This document shows positions 15,175-22,054 of a stretch of DNA of 26,546 nucleotides, piece by piece. A program made the translations under genes and the position numbers. The DNA comes from a virus, in the IMG/VR virus record IMGVR_UViG_3300048015_000029, positions 1 through 26,546 of that record; one strand, 5' to 3'. Every line of letters begins with the position of its first letter. The first letter of the stretch is position 1. The notes under the pieces were generated by a model. It did not search any database. It had not been told where the DNA came from and was given only the letters and a program-made list of their open reading frames with translations.

Positions 15175-15261
15175 GTAAGCCCTCGTCGTTAGTAATTTTA
15201 GAATGCGGCATTGTAACCGCTTATTTACAACCATTTTCTTGCATCGATCGATTTTCTCAAC

Positions 15262-15828
15262 TCAGTGAATTGAAGCAGGCTCGAAACGCGCCCTGATACT
15301 ATTGGACAAATCGGCATGAGCACTTTCAGCGGCACGCTGAATTGACGGTGCCAGCGCATACGCGGCCTGCCCAAATTTCTTCACGCGGTTATAGTACGTT
15401 CTATGAGGTAAATCCTCCCAGTCTGGATGTCCCGGCTTCACGCTCTCAGGATCAGCGCAACCTTCGCGCGGCTTGCCCAACAATACGCAAACCTGTTTGA
15501 CGAGTTGCGCGTTCGGGTAGTTCTGCGGGTTGTAGAAATGATCGAAGGCTTTGAACCACTCTGCATATTTTCTGTTGTCCTTGCAAGCGTGAACTGCTCC
15601 ATTGAAATACTGCATAAACGGATCGTTGCGCGCATTCGGCGGCAAACCTGTACGCACAGGCTCGCCTTTCTCGGGTGCTGATTGTCCTTGCAGACGACCA
15701 AGCAAACTGAGACCGCTTGGCTTCATATAGAACTCTCTTGTACGACACCACTTGGCCCAGGCCTGACAACAAGCTGCGACGATATCCTCATGCTCGTTGC
15801 CAGTACGTTTCGATTTTCGCTTATCCAT
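15262..15828 (-). CDS. Phage protein with C-terminal HTH-like segment, candidate late regulator
   Basis: 188 residues with a GGGGGTG Shine-Dalgarno about 6 bases before the ATG. The N-terminus contains EDIVAACCQAWAKWCRTREF, a W-A-x-W-C-R-T-R pattern that reminds me of phage antitermination or late-regulator families. The centre has Cys and His residues (a single Cys in AVHACKD), and the C-terminal 60 residues contain DWEDLPHRTYYNRVKKFGQA, which could be a DNA-binding helix pair. It lies just before the late genes, where Q-like regulators sit. The family is not established: regulator is inference from position and weak pattern. Alternative: a conserved protein of unrelated function. Confidence 0.5.
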   Translation of the reverse strand: MDKRKSKRTGNEHEDIVAACCQAWAKWCRTREFYMKPSGLSLLGRLQGQSAPEKGEPVRTGLPPNARNDPFMQYFNGAVHACKDNRKYAEWFKAFDHFYNPQNYPNAQLVKQVCVLLGKPREGCADPESVKPGHPDWEDLPHRTYYNRVKKFGQAAYALAPSIQRAAESAHADLSNSIRARFEPASIH

Positions 15829-15870
15829 TGCACACCCCCAAGTAAATTTCGCCGGATTGTATGCATTGTT

Positions 15871-16122
15871 TCAGTTTGTCGCGAAATCCATTTCGGGATT
15901 TTTTTGTGTTGGTTCAACGATCTCGAACCCACAATCGATTGCCCAGGCAACAAAGCGATCAGCCCAAACCGAATCACCAAGTTCCCATGAGGCCACATCA
16001 CGCAAGCGCTGCATCGCGGAATCGTCTCTGATGCGCTTATCGAAAATATCGTCATCGCGTTTCAATCGCCGCGCCTGCCGAATCTTCTGCAAGATGTACT
16101 CCGGCATGCTCCGTGCGCTCAC
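15871..16122 (-). CDS. Small hypothetical phage protein, GTG start
   Basis: 83 residues from a GTG at 16122, chosen because it overlaps the TGA of the upstream gene (GTGA) and has AGGGA 8 bases upstream; the frame stays open further up, inside the neighbour. The sequence is basic at the N-terminus (MPEYILQKIRQARRLKRDDD) and ends with WADRFVAWAIDCGFEIVEPT and a short tail. No family recognised. The coupling to the upstream gene suggests a joint function. Confidence 0.6.
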   Translation of the reverse strand: MSARSMPEYILQKIRQARRLKRDDDIFDKRIRDDSAMQRLRDVASWELGDSVWADRFVAWAIDCGFEIVEPTQKNPEMDFATN

Positions 16123-16733
16123 TGCGTCACTCCCTGTTCCGTCGGCATGTCGAGAAACGAAAACAAAGACTTGAAGCCGCGCCCCTGGCCTGCCTTGTTT
16201 TTCAAGCGGGACATCCATCTCTGCGTCCCCGGCCAGAAGTCAACGCACCCGTTACTTGTTTTGACAATCAGGTGCGCGCCGCCGTTTCTTACATCAAAGT
16301 TAATTCCGCGTGCGCGTAGCGTATCTGGCGCACTCTCACGTCTCTCCGAGCGACGTGCGCTCTCGGCGTCCTTTATTTCCCGGCACATGTCGATCATGTC
16401 GCCCACTGCAAACTCCCGAATGATGATTAATTGTTGATCAGCTTGCCCAACCGTAAAAAGTGGATGCGCGAACACTATTTTTGTTTCACCTATGCCATCA
16501 GGGACTTCCTTGGCAATGGCTTCCTTATCCTTGACCATTTGACGCAGCCATTCACATAGTTGATCAGGGTCATAACTCAATCCTTTTTTCAACAACTTGA
16601 TGCGCATGTCGTAACCGTCAAGCAGCGTCATGGTTTCCGCCAGCACTTCCCGCATCGCTTGAATAGCGTTCACTTTTGTACGCTTCTGCATACGGACACG
16701 ACCCGGCTCGCCGCGCACATTGTCGTTTTTCAT
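16119..16733 (-). CDS. Conserved phage protein with DFWPGT motif
   Basis: 204 residues, two parts. Residues 20-135 are helical and charged (MREVLAETMTLLDGYDMRIK and onwards). Residues 140-190 form a small beta domain containing RGINFDVRNGGAHLIVKTSN followed by G-C-V-D-F-W-P-G-T-Q-R-W. The latter block recurs in uncharacterised phage proteins, where it is often the only conserved part. A GGGGGTG Shine-Dalgarno lies 5-6 bases before the ATG. Its stop overlaps the GTG of the next gene. Function unknown. Confidence 0.65.
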   Translation of the reverse strand: MKNDNVRGEPGRVRMQKRTKVNAIQAMREVLAETMTLLDGYDMRIKLLKKGLSYDPDQLCEWLRQMVKDKEAIAKEVPDGIGETKIVFAHPLFTVGQADQQLIIIREFAVGDMIDMCREIKDAESARRSERRESAPDTLRARGINFDVRNGGAHLIVKTSNGCVDFWPGTQRWMSRLKNKAGQGRGFKSLFSFLDMPTEQGVTQ

Positions 16734-16773
16734 TCTTCACCCCCTTGAATATCGTCGTATGTCTTTGAATCAA

Positions 16774-16929
16774 TCACGGCTTGAACGTCACAGAACTATT
16801 GAGGATGACCGCGCCCGCCCAATATGCTGCCTGCCACCAATCGCCAGCGAAAGCCAGCCGGATCGCCGCCGCTACTGACAGGGCGAGAATCAGGTAATTG
16901 AACACGCGTGGATCGTTAAATATCGCCAT
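16774..16929 (-). CDS. Small membrane protein (51 residues)
   Basis: The ORF starts MAIFNDPRVFNYLILALSVA and continues AAIRLAFAGDWWQAAYWAGA, then a short end (FKP). It holds two hydrophobic helices (about residues 10-27 and 31-45) joined by a short G-D-W-W turn, so it probably makes a membrane hairpin. Its ATG lies 2 bp after the stop of the upstream gene, indicating coupled translation. Genes of this kind occur widely in phage early operons, with unknown function. A holin role cannot be excluded but no endolysin is adjacent. Confidence 0.65.
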   Translation of the reverse strand: MAIFNDPRVFNYLILALSVAAAIRLAFAGDWWQAAYWAGAVILNSSVTFKP

Positions 16930-16931
16930 CT

Positions 16932-17531
16932 TTAAGCTGCTTTCAAGGTAATAATTTGAGCGTGAACCTGCTTGATTGCCGGTTCGCTGTTCTTCCGCTT
17001 GCGATCACGCGCGCGGATTTCCCGCATGCCCGGTGCCTGCAATCTCACAATTTTGTCTAATAGCTGTTGCACATCTTCCGGCTCCACAATCAATTCCTGC
17101 GTCTCTGGCCGGTTGGCAAACAATTCGGCAAAGAGCGGCAATCTATGCAATTCACCTTCTGCAACCTCCACGGCAATCGGATCGGTATCGACGCGCTTGA
17201 ATCGCGAAAGGTCGAAACTCATATTCCGTATATGGAATTTGCCGACTGTCGCAATCTGGTCAATTTCAATATGACCCAACGGTTCGTCGCGGTGTATTCC
17301 GTAACGATCATGATGCATATAGCGGAACGGTTCGTTGAGAAAACCCTTAGCCGTTATGCCGATTGTCGGATGATGGAATAGGAAGCGATCACAAAAGCGA
17401 CGTGGATCAACCTCGGTTGCCATTTGCCAGCCGTGACGGCCAAGCCGGTAGGTATCCGACTGCCATCCTGCAAACTTTACCGCGATGGGACTATTCTGTA
17501 ATGCCCAGTGCTTATGCTGTAAAGCTGCCAT
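16932..17531 (-). CDS. Hypothetical phage protein
   Basis: 199 residues. The N-terminal half is rich in Trp, His and Arg (GWQSDTYRLGRHGWQMATEV then DPRRFCDRFLFHHPTIGITA). The middle is beta-like (EPLGHIEIDQIATVGKFHIR). The C-terminal 60 residues are helical and basic (QQLLDKIVRLQAPGMREIRA then RDRKRKNS). The start overlaps the preceding gene by 20 bp and the stop is 2 bp before the small membrane protein. No family recognised; complete ORF, no sign of damage. Confidence 0.6.
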   Translation of the reverse strand: MAALQHKHWALQNSPIAVKFAGWQSDTYRLGRHGWQMATEVDPRRFCDRFLFHHPTIGITAKGFLNEPFRYMHHDRYGIHRDEPLGHIEIDQIATVGKFHIRNMSFDLSRFKRVDTDPIAVEVAEGELHRLPLFAELFANRPETQELIVEPEDVQQLLDKIVRLQAPGMREIRARDRKRKNSEPAIKQVHAQIITLKAA

Positions 17532-17700
17532 CGGTGATGCTCGCCTTCAGGTCTTCGATCTCGGCTTTCACGTTGCGCACGACTTGTTCTGCCACATCCA
17601 GCTTGCGCAATGCCGCCGTCAGTGCGGCTTTCGCCCTGGCTGATTTCTCGTCTGAGATTTGCTTCCGCGCTTCGGCTTCGATTTTACTTACATCAAACAT
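17512..17700 (-). CDS. Short coiled-coil protein
   Basis: 62 residues, nearly all helix with clear heptads (AALTAALRKLDVAEQVVRNV then KAEIEDLKASI). AAGGA lies 6 bases before the ATG. The start overlaps the end of the previous gene by 8 bp and the end overlaps the next gene by 20 bp. Probably an oligomeric helical accessory protein; function unknown. Confidence 0.6.
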   Translation of the reverse strand: MFDVSKIEAEARKQISDEKSARAKAALTAALRKLDVAEQVVRNVKAEIEDLKASITDGSFTA

Positions 17701-18137
17701 GTGTATTCCTTGTAATTGAAATTTTGAAAGGGACTAAAATTTGCCACCACCTGCGCCGCGCCAACTTGATTTTCATCGTGTCAATCGCCGCTTGTCTTTT
17801 CTCTATTGCTATCTCTGCCTTTGCTTGCGCAATGATGTCCTGCAACTCGTCTTCTGTGATCCCCACTGCCTGCCCCCGTGATCTTGCGAATTGCTGCCAT
17901 TGCCTCATTCGCTCGCGTTGCCCTTCGTTCGCGTCGATGGGCCAATTCCGTGTTGACTTCGCTCATCAACTGATTTGCCGCTTCCTTGCCTTCATCACGA
18001 TAGATACCCTCAAAGACACCTGCGCGTGCATGCTTAGGTGCGTCGGCCAGCTTGCGCACTTGGCAGCAACGCGCGGACTTGGTGAACCTCCCGGCATTGA
18101 CAACGCACAGAGGACATTTCTTTACGACGCTATCCAT
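17693..18137 (-). pseudogene. Cys-rich N-terminal / helical C-terminal protein gene split by a +1 frameshift
   Basis: The first frame (start 18137) gives a sensible protein with CPLC and CC motifs near the N-terminus (MDSVVKKCPLCVV, KSARCCQVRKLADAPKHARA) and a helix up to NEAMAAIRKITG. After that it turns into random-looking basic sequence and stops at 17781. The +1 frame takes over exactly there with QAVGITEDELQDIIAQAKAE and a tidy helix plus a hydrophobic WWQILVPFKISI end, stopping at 17693. The switch falls on a run of five G in the minus strand (17873-17877). Removing one G joins both halves. The N-terminal half resembles a small phage family I associate with DUF7696 (from memory). Alternatives: two overlapping genes, or programmed frameshifting. 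Confidence 0.6.
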
Positions 18138-18415
18138 ATCCTCGACGCTCCTTTCAAAGCTTTGCTCCTTTTTGAATAAACCAGGTTGTATCTTGCAAGT
18201 CTGTAGAGTGCAGTACGCACTTCTGCTACCGTCAACTCTGTGCCGTGCGCAACATCTAGCGCCTTCATACCGACAGTCGGCGCAGCGTTTTCCTTCAGGT
18301 AGACATGGACGCGCCGCGCTGTTGGCGAAAGCTTGTATCGACGCCGCTTGGCCGGAACGAAGTCGCCCTTAATATCTTGCTGAAGCTGCTTCACGATTAC
18401 TGCGAATCGATTCAT
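18122..18415 (-). CDS. Winged-helix DNA-binding protein
   Basis: 97 residues. Residues 25-90 form a winged-helix pattern: LSPTARRVHVYLKENAAPTV, then a recognition-helix region (AEVRTALYRLARYNLVYSKR) and a final beta wing (ASRIWIAS). The N-terminus is a short helix with basic residues. It overlaps the helicase-loader-like gene by 47 bp and the next gene by 16 bp. Likely a small regulator or accessory replication protein of the early operon. Confidence 0.65.
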   Translation of the reverse strand: MNRFAVIVKQLQQDIKGDFVPAKRRRYKLSPTARRVHVYLKENAAPTVGMKALDVAHGTELTVAEVRTALYRLARYNLVYSKRSKALKGASRIWIAS

Positions 18416-19181
18416 TCGCGTTTTCCTTTGCGGTATATCGCGCCACGATCTGCGCTGATTTTTCCTTACACTTTCGATCTGTATCCTGCTGTTGAGCCAA
18501 ACGTTCCTGACGATGCCTGCTTATCTTCACGTCGGGCGGCTCCAATTTCGCAAGCTCCTTTTTTATCTTGTCCATGTTTGCTTTCCACCGCTCGCGTTGC
18601 GCTTCTGCCGAAACACCCGGTAGCAACAATGGCTTGGGTTCCGGCGATGGCAGCAAGTAGGAATCATCCGGTTTAATCTTGTTTGCGCTGACCGCGTTCG
18701 CCAATACACGTTGCCGCTCATTGATATTGGTTCCAAGGGAAGCAAGCCATTTCGCCGGTTGGAATTTGCTACGCGCTGCCAACACCGCACGTGTGTACGA
18801 TTCAATGAACGCACGGCGTGCGCCGATTTTGTCGCCTGCGTCCAAGATCGTCCGGCAATCTGCCAGCGCTGTGCAAGTCTCGACAGTCCAAATCACTGTG
18901 ACCTGCTCATCGCAGCTTTGCAACGCGATGGCCCAAGCCTCGTCTGCACTCGGTCGGCCATCGGCCTCCACACAACGCACAATAATTGCGTTCGGGTTAG
19001 GTGCGAAATTAGGTTCTTCCAGGCGATAACCTGCCATCGCGCGCTCAACGACTTCCAAGGGAAATTGCGTCAATTGCTCCCACCAAAAGGTTGCCAACTG
19101 ACCTGTCGGCATTGGCTTGCCATAGGCCAGCATGGTTCCAGCCAATAGCTTGGCGAATGCAGCACGATCTGTGTGCATCAT
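18369..19181 (-). CDS. Helicase-loader-like replication protein
   Basis: 270 residues. The N-terminal domain (AAFAKLLAGTMLAYGKPMPT, then W-W-E-Q-L and F-P-L-E-V-V-E-R-A-M) followed by F-A-P-N-P-N is the pattern of phage replication proteins that sit directly after an O-like initiator. The C-terminal 100 residues are highly charged and helical (KANMDKIKKELAKLEPPDVK). The start overlaps the initiator stop (ATGA type). By analogy with lambda O and P, this protein probably brings the host helicase to the origin. The loader role is inference; no AAA+ motif is visible. Confidence 0.6.
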   Translation of the reverse strand: MMHTDRAAFAKLLAGTMLAYGKPMPTGQLATFWWEQLTQFPLEVVERAMAGYRLEEPNFAPNPNAIIVRCVEADGRPSADEAWAIALQSCDEQVTVIWTVETCTALADCRTILDAGDKIGARRAFIESYTRAVLAARSKFQPAKWLASLGTNINERQRVLANAVSANKIKPDDSYLLPSPEPKPLLLPGVSAEAQRERWKANMDKIKKELAKLEPPDVKISRHRQERLAQQQDTDRKCKEKSAQIVARYTAKENANESIRSNREAASARY

Positions 19182-20182
19182 GTTGTGGCCTCCATATTGA
19201 TCGTTCTGGATTCTTCTGCGTCAACAGGTGCATTCCCCAAGAATTCCGCCATAGCACGCGCATTTGCCGCATCAAACGATTCATGAGTGCTCAAACGGGC
19301 CTGTTTGCCATCCAGCCCGATGAAGTAGTCAACCTTCTCGGCGTTTCGCAAGATCAAATCCAGCCCGTTGAATTTCGTGTTGCGATCATTTTTCCCCATG
19401 TTGTGCGGAGTTTTGCTGCATCCACGAATTGCACGACAAATGTCCGATGCTGAATAGATTTTCAGCGCATTCGATATCAAGCCCTTGCGGTTTGCATCCA
19501 GCTTCGACTTCGGAGAATCCATCACCTTTTTCCAATATTCAAAAATCTGGCTAACCGTCTGGTCGCGTCGGTTTTGCGCGACAGGGGTGTTTACCTCAAT
19601 CTGTTCCTGTTCCTGCTCCTGCTCCTGTTCCTGATTAGGCATAGGCTTTGAATGCACCTTCGCGGAAGCCACAATCGAAGGCTTGTCGGAAGGCTTCCGC
19701 GAAGGCTTGGCAGAAGGTTGCTCGCAGGCCGCATCTTCCACAGCAATAAGCTCGTCAAAGGCGGCAACAAAGGATGGCCCTGTTTCGCTAAGAGCATTGC
19801 GAATTGCGGCAATCGCTTCGCTCTTGAGTGCGCATTCAGGTAATAGATCAAGCTCAACGCGCCAACCGCGAACGACATTCGGCGATTCCGGCTTGTTATG
19901 CCGGATGGCATTTGGCAACCATACCAGTCGGGACTTGAAATCAGCTTTCGCCATGCCTTGATCAAAGACTTCCTGAAAGGCTTCGTCAAAGGCTTCAATG
20001 TCCCAGTTCAGTTCTTCAGCCATCGATGCGCGTCCTGCACGGAATAGACCCGGAATCGGGCCAGTATGCGGCCCGGTCAGCAAGAAGAACCACAGCCCCT
20101 GTCCAGACGGCGGGATGCCAGATAGATCGCGAAATTTCTGGTCTGACCACGTGCGTACCTCAATCTTGCGGTAGCGACTCAT
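19178..20182 (-). CDS. Replication initiator, O-like, with internal repeats
   Basis: 334 residues from the ATG at 20182, chosen because MSRYRKIEVRTWSDQKFRDL is the family's typical N-terminus and AGGAG lies upstream; the longer open frame overlaps the neighbour. Residues 1-110 form the initiator-type winged-helix domain. Residues 155-195 are a linker with two repeat types: KPS-x repeats (155-169) and Glu-Gln repeats (184-194). The C-terminal domain (200-334) includes QIFEYWKKVMDSPKSKLDAN and F-N-G-L-D-L-I-L-R-N, typical of such initiators. As in lambda O, the origin may lie within the gene at the repeats. The next gene is helicase-loader-like. Confidence 0.82.
   Translation of the reverse strand: MSRYRKIEVRTWSDQKFRDLSGIPPSGQGLWFFLLTGPHTGPIPGLFRAGRASMAEELNWDIEAFDEAFQEVFDQGMAKADFKSRLVWLPNAIRHNKPESPNVVRGWRVELDLLPECALKSEAIAAIRNALSETGPSFVAAFDELIAVEDAACEQPSAKPSRKPSDKPSIVASAKVHSKPMPNQEQEQEQEQEQIEVNTPVAQNRRDQTVSQIFEYWKKVMDSPKSKLDANRKGLISNALKIYSASDICRAIRGCSKTPHNMGKNDRNTKFNGLDLILRNAEKVDYFIGLDGKQARLSTHESFDAANARAMAEFLGNAPVDAEESRTINMEATT
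19601..19633. repeat. Hexanucleotide repeat coding for Glu-Gln
   Basis: Five and a half copies of CTG(T/C)TC on the plus strand, translated on the minus strand as alternating Glu and Gln. Such tracts can change copy number by slippage and occur in linkers of phage replication proteins. Confidence 0.9.
19665..19724. repeat. 12-bp iteron-like repeats inside the initiator gene (candidate origin)
   Basis: Units begin at 19677, 19689, 19701 and 19713, each GAAGGCTT plus four variable bases (the last copy reads GAAGGTTG), with a degenerate unit at 19665. The 12-bp period equals one DNA turn plus about 1.5 bp and four codons. Location inside an O-like gene matches the lambda-type origin plan. Two further AAAGGCTTC copies, also 12 bp apart, lie near 19977-19998. 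No obvious AT-rich unwinding region adjoins, which weakens the origin call. Confidence 0.5.
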
Positions 20183-20474
20183 TGCTCGCGTTCTCCTCTC
20201 GAACAACAAGTTGGTACTGATATAGGCCGCGACGAACATGGCGACGCTTTACCAAGTGACCGCCAAACCGGCGCTTGCGCATGTGGCGCAGTTGCGCGCT
20301 GACGCTCGTTTCCGGGTCGTTCGTTTGACCTGCGATTTCGCGCAACGTGCGCCAGTGACCATCTTTCATTAGCGCGAAGATACGCGCCAGTTGATTTTTC
20401 AGGCGATTGTTGTCGCGGCTCGGCGAATAGCCTGCGCCGTCAAACACAACATTTTTCAGGTCAAGGCTGGACAT
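20160..20474 (-). CDS. Winged-helix regulatory or replication accessory protein
   Basis: 104 residues. After a short N-terminus the sequence NRLKNQLARIFALMKDGHWR, TLREIAGQTN and ETSVSAQLRHMRKRRFGGHL is a clear winged-helix fold, with a recognition helix near residues 55-66 and a basic wing. It resembles the small HTH proteins often found next to phage replication initiators. The ATG lies 3 bp after the stop of the nuclease gene, with a GGGG nearby. Its end overlaps the initiator start by 23 bp. Confidence 0.7.
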   Translation of the reverse strand: MSSLDLKNVVFDGAGYSPSRDNNRLKNQLARIFALMKDGHWRTLREIAGQTNDPETSVSAQLRHMRKRRFGGHLVKRRHVRRGLYQYQLVVREENASNESLPQD

Positions 20475-20477
20475 TCA

Positions 20478-20903
20478 TTACCCCATATTGTTTATTAGAT
20501 TCATCACCAATTGCAGCAACTCCAATTGGTTCCCATATAGCGCCTCGAACCGGGCCTTGAATGGGTGAACTGCAATCAAATCCTTGTTGTTACCGGTGCC
20601 GTCTTGATGATGACCGGCACAGAGTGGCAGCACTTTCTTGTGGCATCCTGGTTTCGTTCTACCGTCGATGTGGTGGATCGACACATAGTCGGTGGGCGTA
20701 CCGTCCAGATAGCAGGCAATGCAACCAACGACTTGCACCATCCGACTCCATAGCCGCTTTTCCGCTTCGGTAACCGTCCGCTCGCGCGACCTCATACAGT
20801 TGCGTTTAGATAGGCATTTTGCGCTCGGTCGTAATGCTCCCCGCCTAACATCGGTAGTTGCACGCTGCAACGGAGCCTTTCGCTTCAATGACACGCGTCT
20901 CAT
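20478..20903 (-). CDS. Ref-type recombination enhancement nuclease (HNH fold)
   Basis: 141 residues. A strongly basic N-terminus (residues 1-45, DNA-binding) precedes a metal-binding nuclease core: GCIACYLDG (Cys61, Cys64), SIHHIDGRTKPGCHKK (His77-His78, Asp80) and LPLCAGHHQDG (Cys95, His98-His99). It ends with HPFKARFEALYGNQLELL. This order matches the Ref family (phage P1 Ref), a RecA-dependent nuclease that cuts at D-loops and helps recombination. The start overlaps the upstream stop (ATGA). Catalytic residues appear intact. A general HNH endonuclease is the alternative. Confidence 0.78.
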   Translation of the reverse strand: MRRVSLKRKAPLQRATTDVRRGALRPSAKCLSKRNCMRSRERTVTEAEKRLWSRMVQVVGCIACYLDGTPTDYVSIHHIDGRTKPGCHKKVLPLCAGHHQDGTGNNKDLIAVHPFKARFEALYGNQLELLQLVMNLINNMG

Positions 20904-21364
20904 GCGAACCCCAGCAACAATTGATTAACAACGTTATCGAGATCGTCGCGTGTATATGTCGTGAGCACGCGCTGGAGTATCACATTGACCAAAGCGTCAT
21001 ATACGCGCTCTCGTTCGTCATGATCCATTCTGTCGAACCGCAACGACTTGGCGGTCAATCGGACTTCATTACGCAAAGTAATCGCGGTGTCGTAGAAACC
21101 GGCCAGAATCGTCAAGTCTTTGCGAAACTGATCGAATTCCTTTCTTACAGTCTGTCCCTTGTATTCCTTCTCGCCCGGCTCCCAGGCTTCAAATGCTAGG
21201 TTGAACAGCGCGAACATCTTTCGATGAAATTGCGGATTGTTGACTTTCTTGATCATCGCGCGAACGCCACAACCCATTTTCAATTTGGCGACATAAGCCG
21301 CAGCTTGTGGGTCTGCAGGTACAAGCGCGCCCGCAGCGGTTTTCAGTAACACGACTTCTGTCAT
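20900..21364 (-). CDS. DUF1367-family phage protein
   Basis: 154 residues. The opening (EVVLLKTAAGALVPADPQAA, then a Y-V-A-K-L-K-M-G motif) and the conserved NPQFHRKMFALFNLAFEAWE near residue 45 are the signature of DUF1367, common in the early ('nin'-like) regions of lambdoid phages. The role is not known. GAGGGG lies about 6 bases before the ATG. It is coupled to the Ref-like nuclease gene by ATGA overlap, which suggests a shared recombination or DNA-processing role, but this is inference. Confidence 0.75.
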   Translation of the reverse strand: MTEVVLLKTAAGALVPADPQAAAYVAKLKMGCGVRAMIKKVNNPQFHRKMFALFNLAFEAWEPGEKEYKGQTVRKEFDQFRKDLTILAGFYDTAITLRNEVRLTAKSLRFDRMDHDERERVYDALVNVILQRVLTTYTRDDLDNVVNQLLLGFA

Positions 21365-21402
21365 TTTTGCCCCTCGTGCTGGAAATTTATACAGTCCCGC
21401 TA

Positions 21403-21594
21403 TCAGCGGTTCTTGTCGTCTAGGCTTTCAGAATCAAATGCTTTAGCATTCCCATACAGGTGCCGTCGAAGAATGATCCGCAAATACTCGCTTAACGATC
21501 TGTCTTCCAGCGCAGCCAGCTTGGACAAATCCAGCAGCATGCGCTCAGTGCCTTTGGTTTCAATCCGCTCGGTGTTTTTCCTATCGTCCATCAT
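21403..21594 (-). CDS. Ribbon-helix-helix regulator, first gene of the leftward early operon
   Basis: 63 residues from the ATG at 21594, chosen because GAGGG lies 5 bases upstream. The open frame extends to 21681, but that codon lies inside an operator and at the probable transcription start. The protein reads MMDDRKNTERIETKGTERML followed by a helix pair (LSKLAALEDRSLSEYLRIIL), the Arc/CopG-type ribbon-helix-helix pattern with a short beta strand before two helices. It occupies the place of a Cro or Arc-like second regulator opposite the repressor. A strong hairpin lies in its leader (21621-21642). Confidence 0.65.
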   Translation of the reverse strand: MMDDRKNTERIETKGTERMLLDLSKLAALEDRSLSEYLRIILRRHLYGNAKAFDSESLDDKNR

Positions 21595-21620
21595 GGATAC
21601 CCTCATCCGGTGAAGCAAAT

Positions 21621-21642
21621 CGCTTTCGGCAAACCGAAAGCG
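21621..21642 (-). promoter_or_regulatory. Stable hairpin in the leader of the leftward early operon
   Basis: CGCTTTCGG-CAAA-CCGAAAGCG: perfect 9-bp stem and 4-nt loop, 17 bases before the GAGGG ribosome-binding site. No U-run follows, so not a simple terminator. It could be an antitermination (boxB-like) site, a processing site or a protein-binding hairpin. Confidence 0.75.
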
Positions 21643-21662
21643 GGTTAGCAAGCCCAAGAATT

Positions 21663-21714
21663 TAGCTTTTACGAAATTCATAGTTTATCGTAATTACGAA
21701 GTTTTTTTAAACAA
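21663..21714 (-). promoter_or_regulatory. Left operator pair and probable leftward early promoter
   Basis: The perfect palindrome TCGTAATTACGA lies at 21688-21699. A second, weaker site lies at 21663-21674 (minus strand TCGTAAAAGCTA). The same pair, in mirror orientation, is repeated at the right operator. A weak minus-strand promoter can be drawn (TTGTTT at 21714-21709, GATAAA at 21689-21684, 19-bp spacer), which the palindrome would cover. The repressor's own AATAAT -10 (21713-21718) is close to its ATG, so its message may be almost leaderless. Confidence 0.6.
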
Positions 21715-21724
21715 TAATAGAGTT

Positions 21725-22054
21725 ATGAATATTGGCCAAAGAATCCGCGAAGAACGTGAAGCTCAGGGAATGAAGCAAGGCGAGCTTGCTACCAAAGCTG
21801 GCATAGCACAAGCTACCCTATCCGAGTTAGAGAGCGGGAAAAACACAAGCAGTGTCTTTCTAGCAAGTATTGCGGATGTGCTCGGGGTAAATCCCAGATG
21901 GCTCGAAACCGGGAGGGGCACGAAACATGCCAACAAAGGATTTTCAAACACGGAATTGGCGCTCATTGCCGCTCACCGCGCAGCAACCGATGAGGGCCGT
22001 CTTTTCATAGAGATGGCTGCATCACAGGCACCCAAGCGTCCAGTCGAAGAATGA
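21725..22054 (+). CDS. Short XRE-family phage repressor
   Basis: 109 residues. Residues 5-60 are a typical XRE helix-turn-helix domain (IGQRIREEREAQGMKQGELA then TKAGIAQATLSELESGKN, with the recognition helix near 28-37). Residues 75-100 form a predicted amphipathic helix (NTELALIAAHRAATDEGRLF) likely used for oligomerisation. There is no LexA/CI-type peptidase domain, so RecA-stimulated self-cleavage is not expected. Operators of the TCGTAATTACGA type flank the gene at about 30 and 325 bp. The last 82 bp overlap a convergent, LexA-controlled ORF. As the only repressor-like gene beside divergent early operons, it is probably the lysogeny repressor. Confidence 0.8.
   Translation: MNIGQRIREEREAQGMKQGELATKAGIAQATLSELESGKNTSSVFLASIADVLGVNPRWLETGRGTKHANKGFSNTELALIAAHRAATDEGRLFIEMAASQAPKRPVEE

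Noticed and set aside
19601-19724. CRISPR-like array
   Set aside because: The repeats are 6 and 12 bp with no spacers and lie inside a protein-coding gene.
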